From contig CAWKCD010000001.1 in the NCBI GenBank assembly GCA_963848035.1, positions 496,001 through 560,000 on the forward strand: 64,000 bases of DNA, written 5' to 3'. The notes under the pieces are model-generated. The model made no database searches. It was not told where the DNA came from and saw only the letters and a list, made by a program, of their open reading frames with translations. Position numbers and translations under genes: made by a program. The DNA is from JAVVHH01 sp963848035. Lineage in GTDB: Bacteria > Pseudomonadota > Alphaproteobacteria > Acetobacterales > Acetobacteraceae. Below, one piece after another: positions 55,727-63,364 of the stretch. Numbering within the stretch: position 1 is the first letter of the stretch; each line of letters opens with the position of its first letter.

Positions 55727-56326
55727 GTGTTTTCAAGCGCCGCGATCGGGGCCGAGTTCGTCGCACTCATCCAGGTCCTCGTTATCGACCTTGTGCTCGC
55801 CGGCGACAATGCGATCGTCGTCGGCCTGGCCGTCAACGGCCTCCCGGCCGAACAGCGCCGCCGCGCCATCCTGCTCGGCGTCGCCGCCGCGACCGGGCTG
55901 CGCATCGTCTTCGCGCTCGTCACGCTGCAGCTCCTGGCCATCATCGGCCTGGTCTTCGCCGGCGGCGTGCTGCTGCTCTGGGTGTGCTGGCGCATGTACC
56001 GCGAATTGCGGCGCAGCCCGGCGCAGCACGGCGCCATCCCCGCGCCCAAGACCATGCGCGCCGCCATGCTGCAGATCGTCGTCGCCGACCTATCGATGAG
56101 CCTCGACAACGTGCTCGCCGTCGCCGGCGCCGCGCGCGAGCACCCCTGGGTGCTGGTGCTGGGCCTGATGATCTCCGTCGTGCTGATGGGCGCCGCCGCC
56201 AGCCTGGTCGCCCGGCTGCTCGACCGCTACCGCTGGCTCGCCTGGATCGGCCTGACGATCGTGCTCTACATCGCCGTCAAGATGATCTGGGAGGGCAGCC
56301 ACGACATCTATGATGCGATGACCTAG
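55727..56326 (+). CDS. TerC/YjbE family integral membrane protein
   Basis: Inner-membrane protein of 199 residues with about six helices and the two Asp-rich motifs of the TerC family: DLVLAGDNAIVVGLAV near residue 21 and DLSMSLDNVLAVAG near residue 118. Family members such as Alx/MntP-like and YkoY export manganese or load it onto exported proteins. GTG start. The 70-base upstream region does not resemble the yybP-ykoY manganese riboswitch. Confidence 0.88.
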   Translation: MFSSAAIGAEFVALIQVLVIDLVLAGDNAIVVGLAVNGLPAEQRRRAILLGVAAATGLRIVFALVTLQLLAIIGLVFAGGVLLLWVCWRMYRELRRSPAQHGAIPAPKTMRAAMLQIVVADLSMSLDNVLAVAGAAREHPWVLVLGLMISVVLMGAAASLVARLLDRYRWLAWIGLTIVLYIAVKMIWEGSHDIYDAMT

Positions 56327-56328
56327 CG

Positions 56329-56394
56329 CGGTCATCGCGAGCCGCGGCTTGGCGGCGTGGCGATCCAGAACGGCACAGATCGAATATGCCGCCT
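56329..56394. repeat. Partial REP-like element, copy C
   Basis: The sequence GGTCATCGCGAGCCGCGGCT continuing to GTGGCGATCCAG matches the reverse complement of the right arm of copy A near 13.05 kb, followed by a diverged core (GGCACAGATCGAATATGCCGCC). The second arm is missing. It lies directly after the TerC gene stop. Confidence 0.6.
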
Positions 56395-56457
56395 TGATCG
56401 AGGCATTAGTACGCTCATCGCCCGGACGAGGCCTGCTCGATTACCCGTCGGTTGGTG

Positions 56458-57700
56458 CTAGCCTACCCTGATCAGCCGGTGCTGCTTCCGCCCGGCCGAA
56501 AGCTTCAACGCGCCATCGTGCAGGTCCGAGGCAGAGACCGTCATCGCCTCGTCCGTCACCGGCACGTCGTTCACCCGCGCGCCGCCGCCGCGGATCAGAC
56601 GCCTTGCCTCGCCGTTGCTGGCCACCAGCCCGGCCTCGGCGAGCAGCCGATAGACCGGGATCCCGTCCGCCAGCGCCGACGCCTCGACCAGATGCGTCGG
56701 CAGATCGGCCGCCGCGCCCTCCTCGAACGTCCGCCGCGCCGTCTCGGCCGCCTGCTCGGCCGCGTCCCGCCCATGCGCCAGGGTAGTCGCCTCGGTCGCC
56801 AGCAGCTTCTTCGCCTCGTTGATCTCGGCGCCCTCGAGCGCCTCCAATCGCGCGATCTCCGCGAGATCGAGATCCGTGAACAGGCGCAGGAAGCGCCCGA
56901 CGTCGGCGTCCTCCACGTTGCGCCAGAACTGCCAGTAATCCCAAGGCGACCGCCGCTCCGCCCGCAGCCACACCGCGCCCTGCGCCGTCTTGCCCATCTT
57001 GGCGCCCGAGGCCGTCGTGATCAGCGGCGTCGTCAGCCCGAACGCCTGCTTGCCGTCGGTGCGGCGGATCAGCTCGGCGCCCGAGACGATGTTGCCCCAC
57101 TGGTCCGACCCGCCCATCTGCAGCGCAACGCCGTGCCGCCGCATCAGCTCGCGGAAGTCGTAGCTCTGCAGGATCATGTAGTTGAACTCGAGGAAGGTCA
57201 GCGGCTGCTCGCGATCCAGCCGCAGCCTCACGCTGTCGAAGGTCAGCATCCGGTTGATCGTGAAATGCGGCCCGACGTCGCGCAGCAGGTCGATCCAGCC
57301 CAGCTTGGTCAGCCAATCCGCGTTGTTGGCCATCATCGCGTCGGACGGCCCGTCGCCGAACCGCAGGAACGGCAGCGAGGCAAGCCCGGATCCCCGCCAT
57401 GTTGGCGTCGATCTGCTGATCGGTCAGCATCTGCCGCGTCTCGTCCTTGCCCGAGGGGTCGCCGATCCGCGTCGTCCCGCCGCCCATCAGCGCCACCGGC
57501 TTGTGCCCGTGCTTCTGCATCAGCCGCAGCAGCATGATCTGCACCAGGCTTCCGACATGCAGGCAGTCCGCCGTCAGATCGAACCCGATATATCCAGCCA
57601 CCGGCCCGGCATGCAGCGCCGCGTTCAGCGCCTCCTCGTCGGTGCATTGGAACACGAAGCCGCGCGCGCGCGCTTCATGAAGGAGGGGGCTGGTGGGCAT
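56458..57700 (-). CDS. tyrS: Tyrosyl-tRNA synthetase; one +1 frame break
   Basis: Charges tRNA-Tyr. 413 residues after repair. Class I motifs: FDLTADCLHVGSLVQ (HIGH equivalent HVGS) near residue 43 and SGAKMGKTAQGAV (KMSKS equivalent KMGKT) near residue 230. The C-terminal S4 RNA-binding domain ends in LSAGRKQHRLIRV. The frame break near 57380 follows ANMAGIRA; one extra base leads into FLRFGDGPSDAMMANNADWL. Divergent from the channel gene. Confidence 0.93.
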
Positions 57701-57755
57701 TGCGACGTTCCGACGTTGACCGCGCCGGGCTAGCACCGCTTTGCTGCAGCGACAA

Positions 57756-58658
57756 ATGCCCGACTCGATCAACAGACCTCGGACGACGCGCCTCGTCCCC
57801 CGCGGCCGCGCCGACACCATCCGCCGGGTCAATCTCCGGACGCGCTGGTGGGAGGACCTGTATCACGACGCGCTGACCATGAGCTGGGGTGCGTTCCTAC
57901 TCTGGAGCGCCTCGGTCTACGCCGCGATCAACGCGCTGTTCGCGGTCCTCTATTTGCTCCAGCCCGGGTCAATCCAGAACGCGCAGCCCGGCTCTTTTGC
58001 GGACGCGTTCTTCTTCAGCGTGCAATGCATCAGCACGATCGGCTTCGGCGGTCTCAGCCCGGCGACGCTCTACGCCAACCTCCTCGTCACCGTCGAAGCC
58101 TTCATCAGCCTGGCCATCGTCGCCTTGGCCACCGGCTCGGTCTTCGCGCGCATCAGCCGGCCGCGGGCGCGGGTGATGTTCGCGCGCCGGGCCGTCATCG
58201 GCATCCATAACGGCGTGCCGACGCTGTTCGTCCGCCTCGCCAACGCCCGCGCCAGCCAGATCCTCTCCGCCGAGGTCCAGGTCGCACTGCTACGCTACGA
58301 GACCACGATCGAGGGCGAGACCTTCCGCCGCTTTTACGATCTCAAGCTGGCCCGCAACAAAACCCCGGTCTTCGCGATGACCTTCCTGCTGATGCACCAC
58401 ATCGACGAGCAAAGCCCGCTCTTCGGCTGCACGTCGGCGGATATGGTGGCCGATGCGACCGAGTGCCTGGTGACCGTCACCGGCCTGGAGGAGATCACCT
58501 CGCAGACCGTCCACGCCCGATATTCGTATGGCCCCGAGGAGATCCTCTGGGGCCATCGATTCCGTGATATGTTCGTCGTCGACCCCGAGGGGCAGCGCTA
58601 TATCGATTACGGTGGGTTCCACGAGACGGAACCCACCGGCGCGTCAGTCGGCGGCTAG
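57756..58658 (+). CDS. Inward-rectifier potassium channel (KirBac family)
   Basis: Tetrameric K+ channel subunit of about 300 residues. The slide helix DLYHDALTMSWGAF leads to a first membrane helix, a pore helix and the filter CISTIGFGGLSP (TIGFG instead of the usual T[VI]GYG), and a second helix rich in Gly/Ala ending in a basic stretch. The C-terminal immunoglobulin-like Kir domain (VRLANARASQILSAEVQV, HHIDEQSPLFG) follows from residue 140. TTG at 57741 is an alternative start. Its last 15 bases overlap a convergent hydrolase gene. Confidence 0.9.
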   Translation: MPDSINRPRTTRLVPRGRADTIRRVNLRTRWWEDLYHDALTMSWGAFLLWSASVYAAINALFAVLYLLQPGSIQNAQPGSFADAFFFSVQCISTIGFGGLSPATLYANLLVTVEAFISLAIVALATGSVFARISRPRARVMFARRAVIGIHNGVPTLFVRLANARASQILSAEVQVALLRYETTIEGETFRRFYDLKLARNKTPVFAMTFLLMHHIDEQSPLFGCTSADMVADATECLVTVTGLEEITSQTVHARYSYGPEEILWGHRFRDMFVVDPEGQRYIDYGGFHETEPTGASVGG

Positions 58659-59309
58659 CGCCATCGCCTTGCGGGCTAGGATCTTGCCCACATGGTCCTC
58701 GATCGCCCGGCCGACTTCCTCGGCATGGGTCGCGAACACATGGTCCGCGCCGGTATAGACCCGGTAATCGACCTGCACGTTCTTCTGCGTGTTCAGCTTG
58801 TCGACCAGCTTGCGCACCGCCGGCTCGGGGACGAGCTCGTCGTTGTCGCCATGGAGCATCAGCCCGCCGCACGGGCACGGCGCCAGGAAGCCGAAATCGT
58901 AGTGGTTCGCCGGCGGCGCGACGCTGACCCAGCCCGAAATCTCCGGCCGGCGCATCAGCAGCTGCATGCCGACGAAGGCGCCGAACGAGTAGCCGGAGAT
59001 CCACAGCCCGCCCGAGTTCGGGTTGACCATCTGCATCCAGTCCAGCGCCGCCGCCGCGTCGCTGATCTCGCCGAAACCGCCGTCGTAACGGCCCTGGCTA
59101 CGGCCGACGCCGCGGAAGTTGAACCGCATCACCGAGAAGCCGAGCTTCTGAAATGCCTGATACATCACGTAGGTGATGCGGTTGTTCATCGTCCCGCCAT
59201 GCATCGGGTGCGGGTGCAGGATCAGCGCGAGCGGCGCGCCTTGCTCCTTGGAATGGTGATAACGTCCCTCCAGGCGGCCGTCAGGGCCGGCGAACAAGAC
59301 CTCAGGCAT
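58644..59309 (-). CDS. Alpha/beta hydrolase (dienelactone hydrolase/DUF-like cytosolic hydrolase)
   Basis: A 221-residue soluble hydrolase of the group often annotated as CocE/NonD-like or alpha/beta hydrolase. Visible: LILHPHPMHGGTMNN oxyanion region near residue 30, nucleophile elbow SGYSFGAFVG near residue 105, Asp in LHGDNDELVP near residue 152 and His in TGADHVFATH near residue 187. Substrate unknown. Converges on the potassium channel gene. Confidence 0.86.
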   Translation of the reverse strand: MPEVLFAGPDGRLEGRYHHSKEQGAPLALILHPHPMHGGTMNNRITYVMYQAFQKLGFSVMRFNFRGVGRSQGRYDGGFGEISDAAAALDWMQMVNPNSGGLWISGYSFGAFVGMQLLMRRPEISGWVSVAPPANHYDFGFLAPCPCGGLMLHGDNDELVPEPAVRKLVDKLNTQKNVQVDYRVYTGADHVFATHAEEVGRAIEDHVGKILARKAMALAAD

Positions 59310-59395
59310 GGCGTTCCAATCCGGTTTATGGCCAGCCCGGCAAACGAGGCTGGCATTTGCAGTTCCTTCCCCAACACGCCGGGGTCAAATTGACC

Positions 59396-59529
59396 CTAGG
59401 CCGTCGAGCAGCGTAGCGTTGCGGTCCCGTTGACAGTAGAGGTCAGCGTCTCAACATCCCTACCCTGCCACCGGACAGACGCGTAGTAACCGGGGCGAAC
59501 GGAATATAGGCAGGCATCCTGCCGAATTC
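59396..59529 (-). pseudogene. Possible C-terminal remnant of an unidentified protein
   Basis: In the 236-base gap upstream of cysE, one minus-strand frame between two stops encodes about 44 residues that look protein-like (YSVRPGYYASVRWQG, then TSTVNGTATLRCSTA) but there is no start codon and the frame closes upstream with TGA. It may be a decayed gene end or chance. The rest of the gap shows no other feature; a TTGACA near 59430 has no convincing -10. Confidence 0.25.
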
Positions 59530-59545
59530 ATAATGGAATTGTCGC

Positions 59546-60277
59546 ATGGCATTCATGTTTCTGCGAGAAGCCATCCAGACCTACCGCCAGCGTGATCCGG
59601 CGGCCCGGTCCTCGGCCGAAGTGCTTCTCTGCTACCCCGGTTTGCATGCGGTCCTGTGGCACAAAATGGCTCATGGCCTCTGGCGTCGCGACCTCCGGTT
59701 GCCGGCCCGTTTCGCTGCCCATCTCGGCCGCTTCTTCACCGGCATCGAGATCCATCCCGCCGCCAAGATCGGCCGCCGGCTCATCATCGACCACGGCATG
59801 GGCGTCGTCATCGGCGAGACCGCCGAGATCGGCGACGACGTCTACCTCTATCACCAGGTCACCCTCGGCGGCACCAGCAGCGAGCGCGGCAAGCGCCACC
59901 CGACCATCGGCAACAACGTGATCGTCGGCGCCGGCGCCAAGATCCTCGGCAACATCACCGTCGGCGACGGCGCCCGTGTCGGCGCCAACGCCGTCGTGGT
60001 CCAGCCGGTCGCCGCCGGCGAGACCGTCGTCGGCATCCCCGCCCGCCCGGTCGAGCGCGATCCGTTGAAGAAGCAGGTCGCCAAGACGGCCGGCCAGAAG
60101 CCCAGCTTCGTCGCCTACGGCACGCCCTGCGAAGGCACGGTCGACCCGATCGTCTGCGCCATCGAGACCCTTCGCGCCGAGCTGCTCGCGCTCGAGGCCC
60201 GCGTCGCCGACGACCGCCGCTCCGCCGACCTGCGCGCCTCGGCCGCCGAACCCTACGACACCCGCGCCGCCGAGTAG
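59546..60277 (+). CDS. cysE: Serine O-acetyltransferase
   Basis: Makes O-acetylserine, the precursor of cysteine. The 243-residue protein is of the short EpsC-like type: an N-terminal helical part (YRQRDPAARSSAEVLLCYPG), then the left-handed beta-helix of hexapeptide repeats with the catalytic IDHGMGVVIGETAEIGDDV near residue 80 and HQVTLGGT. First gene of a run with two cysteine desulfurases, ferredoxin and mnmA, so it likely provides cysteine for sulfur transfer. An ATG nine bases downstream is an alternative start. Confidence 0.92.
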   Translation: MAFMFLREAIQTYRQRDPAARSSAEVLLCYPGLHAVLWHKMAHGLWRRDLRLPARFAAHLGRFFTGIEIHPAAKIGRRLIIDHGMGVVIGETAEIGDDVYLYHQVTLGGTSSERGKRHPTIGNNVIVGAGAKILGNITVGDGARVGANAVVVQPVAAGETVVGIPARPVERDPLKKQVAKTAGQKPSFVAYGTPCEGTVDPIVCAIETLRAELLALEARVADDRRSADLRASAAEPYDTRAAE

Positions 60278-60278
60278 C

Positions 60279-61352
60279 GTGGTCTACCTCGACGCCAACG
60301 CGACCGAGCCGCTCCGCCCGGAAGCGCGGGCGGCGGTGATCGAGGCGCTCGACCTCGTCGGCAACCCCTCCAGCGTCCACGGCGCCGGCCGCGCGGCCCG
60401 GCGCCTGCTGGAAACGAGCCGCGAGACCATCGCCGCCCGCTTCGGCGCCGACCGCGAACGGATCGTCTTCACCTCCGGCGGCACCGAAGCCGATGCCCTC
60501 GCCGTCGCCGCCCTGGGTGACGGCCGCCGCCTGATCATCGGCGCCACCGAGCACGACGCGATCCGCGCCGCCGCGCCCGGCGCCGACATCCTGCCGGTCG
60601 ACCGCGACGGCATCGCCGATCTCGACCGCCTGGCGGCGCTCCTCGCCGAAGGCCGCCCGGCGCTGGTCTGCCTGATGCTCGCCAACAACGAGACCGGCAC
60701 GATCCAGCCGATCGCGGCCGCCGCCGCGCTCTGCCGCCGCCATGGCGCCCTGCTCCATGTCGACGCCGTCCCCGCCGCCGGCCGCATCGCCGTCGATCTC
60801 GCCGCACTCGGTGCCGACAGCCTCGCCCTGTCCGCCCACAAGCTCGGCGGCCCCAAGGGCGCCGGCGCCCTCCTGCTGGCCGACGACCGCCACATCGCCC
60901 CCCTGATCGCCGGCGGCGGCCAGGAGCGCGGCCGCCGCGGCGGCACCCCGCCGCTCCCCGCCATCGCCGGCTTCGCCGCCGCATGCCGCGCCGCGCCCCC
61001 CGACCTGCTCCCCCTCCGCCAAGCCGCCGAGAGCGCCGCCCTCGCCGCCGGCGCGATCCTGCTCGGCGGCACCGACCGCCTGCCCAACACCGCCTGCCTC
61101 GCCCTGCCCGGCGTCCGCGCCGACACCCAGGTCATCGCCCTCGACCTCGCCGGCATCGCCGTCTCCGCCGGCGCCGCCTGCAGCAGCGGCAAGGTCGCCC
61201 GCAGCCACGTGCTCGACGCCATGGGCGTCGGCCCGCTCGCGGGCGAGGCGATCCGCGTCAGCCTGCCCTGGAACGCCACCGAGGCCGACATCGCCGCCTT
61301 CGCCGCCGCCTACGCCGCCATGGCCGCCCGCCTCACTCGCCGAGCCGCCTGA
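60279..61352 (+). CDS. Cysteine desulfurase family protein, first of two (divergent NifS/IscS-like)
   Basis: PLP-dependent class V aminotransferase fold, 357 residues. YLDANATEPLRPEA start, the PLP-stacking His in GATEHDAIR, PLP Lys in LSAHKLGGPKG near residue 188 and the catalytic Cys loop in AGAACSSGKVARSHV near residue 308 are all kept, so it is probably active. It is shorter and more Ala-rich than its neighbour. GTG start one base after the cysE stop. Role relative to the second enzyme unclear: possibly a specialised desulfurase for tRNA thiolation. Confidence 0.87.
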   Translation: MVYLDANATEPLRPEARAAVIEALDLVGNPSSVHGAGRAARRLLETSRETIAARFGADRERIVFTSGGTEADALAVAALGDGRRLIIGATEHDAIRAAAPGADILPVDRDGIADLDRLAALLAEGRPALVCLMLANNETGTIQPIAAAAALCRRHGALLHVDAVPAAGRIAVDLAALGADSLALSAHKLGGPKGAGALLLADDRHIAPLIAGGGQERGRRGGTPPLPAIAGFAAACRAAPPDLLPLRQAAESAALAAGAILLGGTDRLPNTACLALPGVRADTQVIALDLAGIAVSAGAACSSGKVARSHVLDAMGVGPLAGEAIRVSLPWNATEADIAAFAAAYAAMAARLTRRAA

Positions 61353-61844
61353 ATGGACGCCTCGGTCACGCTCCGCCCGCCCCGCATCGGCGACATCGGC
61401 TGGATCGTCCATCGCCAAGCCGTGCTCTACACCCAGGAATATGGCTGGAACGCCGAATTCGAGGGCCTGATCGCCATGATCGCCGGCCAGTTCATCCGCG
61501 ACTTCGACCCGGCGCACGAACGCTGCTGGATTGCCGATCGCGACGGCGAAATGCTCGGCTCCATTTTCCTCGTCCGACAGGACGACGCCGTCGCCAAGCT
61601 GCGCATGCTCTACGTCGAACCCGCCGCCCGTGGCCTCGGCATCGGTCAGGCCCTCGTCACCGAATGCGTCCGCACCGCCCGCGCCCTCGGCTATCGCCGC
61701 CTCACCCTTTGGACCAACGACATCCTGACCGCCGCCCGCACCCTCTACGAACGCGCCGGCTTCCACCTCATCCACCAGGCCCCGCACCATAGCTTCGGCC
61801 ACGACCTCGTCGAGCAGACCTGGGATCTCGATCTGGCGGACTGA
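61353..61844 (+). CDS. GNAT family N-acetyltransferase
   Basis: A 163-residue acetyl-CoA dependent acetyltransferase. The acetyl-CoA binding loop is EPAARGLGIGQALV near residue 90. A MarR-GNAT-like segment (GWIVHRQAVLYTQEYGW) is at the N-terminus, known from fusion proteins that are MarR-acetyltransferases. It is placed without a gap between two cysteine desulfurase genes, an unusual partner. Substrate unknown. Confidence 0.85.
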   Translation: MDASVTLRPPRIGDIGWIVHRQAVLYTQEYGWNAEFEGLIAMIAGQFIRDFDPAHERCWIADRDGEMLGSIFLVRQDDAVAKLRMLYVEPAARGLGIGQALVTECVRTARALGYRRLTLWTNDILTAARTLYERAGFHLIHQAPHHSFGHDLVEQTWDLDLAD

Positions 61845-61868
61845 AGTCCGGAACGCCATATCCACCGC

Positions 61869-63029
61869 ATGCGTCCGAACCGGCCCGTCTATCTCGACAA
61901 CCAGGCCACCACGCCGCTGGATCCGCGCGTGCTGGACATCATGCTGCCCTGGTTCACCGAACGCTTCGGCAACCCGCACAGCGCCGAGCACCGCATGGGC
62001 CAGGAGGCCGAAGCCGCCGTCGAGGCCGCCCGCGCCGAGATCGCCGCGCTGATCGGCGCCGATGTCAGAGAAATCGTCCTGACCTCCGGCGCCACCGAAA
62101 GCAACAACATCGCCATCAAGGGCGCAGCCCGGCACGCGCTTGCCATGGGCAGCGACCGCCGCCGGGTCATCACGGTCGCCACCGAGCACAAATGCGTCCT
62201 CGAGAGCGTCGCCGACCTCGCCCGAGAGGGCCTCGAGCCGATCGTGCTCCCCGTAGAGCCCGACGGCCGCCTCAACCCCGCGACCCTCGCCGAGGCGCTG
62301 CGAACCCCTACGCTCCTCGTCAGCGTCATGGCCGTCAACAACGAGACCGGCGTGATCCAGGACATCGCCGCGCTCTCGGCCCTCGCCCGCGACGCCGGCG
62401 CATTGTTCCACACCGACGCCGCCCAAGCCGCCGGCAAGATCCCGCTCGACGTCGACGGCATCGACCTGCTCAGCCTCAGCGGCCACAAGCTCTACGGCCC
62501 CAAAGGCGTCGGCGCCCTCTACGTCCGCCGCCGCCCACGCGTCCGCCTCGCCCCGCTCTTCTCCGGCGGCGGCCAGGAACGCGGCCTCCGCTCCGGCACG
62601 CTCCCGACGCCGCTGATCGTCGGCCTCGGCGAAGCCTGCCGCCTCGCCCGCCTCGAAATGAGCGCCGACAACGCCCGCATCACCGCCCTCCGCCAGCGGC
62701 TGCTCGACCAGCTCGCCCCCGACGTCGTCGTCAACGGCTCCTGGGAACACCGCATCGCCGGCAACCTGAACCTCACCTTCCCCGCGCCCGCCCTCGCGAT
62801 GATGCAGGCCACCCCCGACCTCTGCGTCTCCACCGGCTCGGCCTGCAGCTCCGCCGCGATCGAGCCCAGCTACGTCCTGCGCGCCCTCGGCCTCACCCCG
62901 GACCAGGCTGCGAGAACCTTGCGTATCGGGCTCGGACGCTTTACCAGCCCCGCCGACGTCGACTTCGCCGCCGAAGCGCTGAGCGAGGCGACATGCGTTG
63001 CCCTCCAGATGGCCGGAGCCGAAGTCTGA
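61869..63029 (+). CDS. iscS: Cysteine desulfurase IscS
   Basis: Main cysteine desulfurase, 386 residues, PLP-dependent, supplying persulfide sulfur. Motifs: YLDNQATTPLDPRVLD start, PLP His in VATEHKCVLES, PLP Lys in SGHKLYGPKGVGAL near residue 203, catalytic Cys in STGSACSSAAIEPSYVL near residue 325. It is followed immediately by a 2Fe-2S ferredoxin and mnmA, the latter using IscS-derived sulfur. No iscU, iscA, hscB or hscA lies in the window. Confidence 0.93.
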   Translation: MRPNRPVYLDNQATTPLDPRVLDIMLPWFTERFGNPHSAEHRMGQEAEAAVEAARAEIAALIGADVREIVLTSGATESNNIAIKGAARHALAMGSDRRRVITVATEHKCVLESVADLAREGLEPIVLPVEPDGRLNPATLAEALRTPTLLVSVMAVNNETGVIQDIAALSALARDAGALFHTDAAQAAGKIPLDVDGIDLLSLSGHKLYGPKGVGALYVRRRPRVRLAPLFSGGGQERGLRSGTLPTPLIVGLGEACRLARLEMSADNARITALRQRLLDQLAPDVVVNGSWEHRIAGNLNLTFPAPALAMMQATPDLCVSTGSACSSAAIEPSYVLRALGLTPDQAARTLRIGLGRFTSPADVDFAAEALSEATCVALQMAGAEV

Positions 63030-63030
63030 T

Positions 63031-63363
63031 ATGCCCAAGATGACCTTCATCGAGAAGAACGGCCAGCCGCGCGAAGTCGACGCCCCCCTCGGCCTCTCCG
63101 TGCTGGAGATCGCCCACAAGCACGGCGTCGACATCGAGGGCGCGTGCGAGGGCTCGCTCGCCTGCTCCACCTGCCACGTGATCGTCGACCCGACCTGGTT
63201 CGCCAAGCTCGCCAAGCCGACCGAGGACGAGGAGGACATGCTCGACCTCGCCTTCGGCCTCGAACAGACCAGCCGCCTCGGCTGCCAGATCGTCATGACC
63301 CCGGCTCTCGACGGCCTGGTGGTGAAGCTGCCCGCCAGCACGCGGAACGCCCAGGCCGGCTGA
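63031..63363 (+). CDS. fdx: 2Fe-2S ferredoxin, ISC/adrenodoxin type
   Basis: A 110-residue electron carrier for iron-sulfur cluster assembly. The cluster ligands follow the ISC pattern: CEGSLACSTC near residue 39, then the fourth Cys in RLGCQIVM near residue 87. The N-terminus PKMTFIEKNGQ and the acidic stretch EDEEDMLDLAFGL are typical. Start one base after the iscS stop. Confidence 0.94.
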   Translation: MPKMTFIEKNGQPREVDAPLGLSVLEIAHKHGVDIEGACEGSLACSTCHVIVDPTWFAKLAKPTEDEEDMLDLAFGLEQTSRLGCQIVMTPALDGLVVKLPASTRNAQAG

Positions 63364-63364
63364 T

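Noticed and set aside
59399..59545. tRNA gene or strong promoter in the gap before cysE
   Set aside because: No cloverleaf with a T-loop GTTCRANNC could be folded, and the TTGACA found has no acceptable -10 at 16-18 bases.
59955..63341. A minus-strand open frame of 1,128 codons, Gly/Ala/Glu-rich, opposite cysE, both desulfurases, the GNAT and the ferredoxin gene
   Set aside because: It is the antisense shadow of five clearly identified genes; its low-complexity composition reflects GC-rich third positions.
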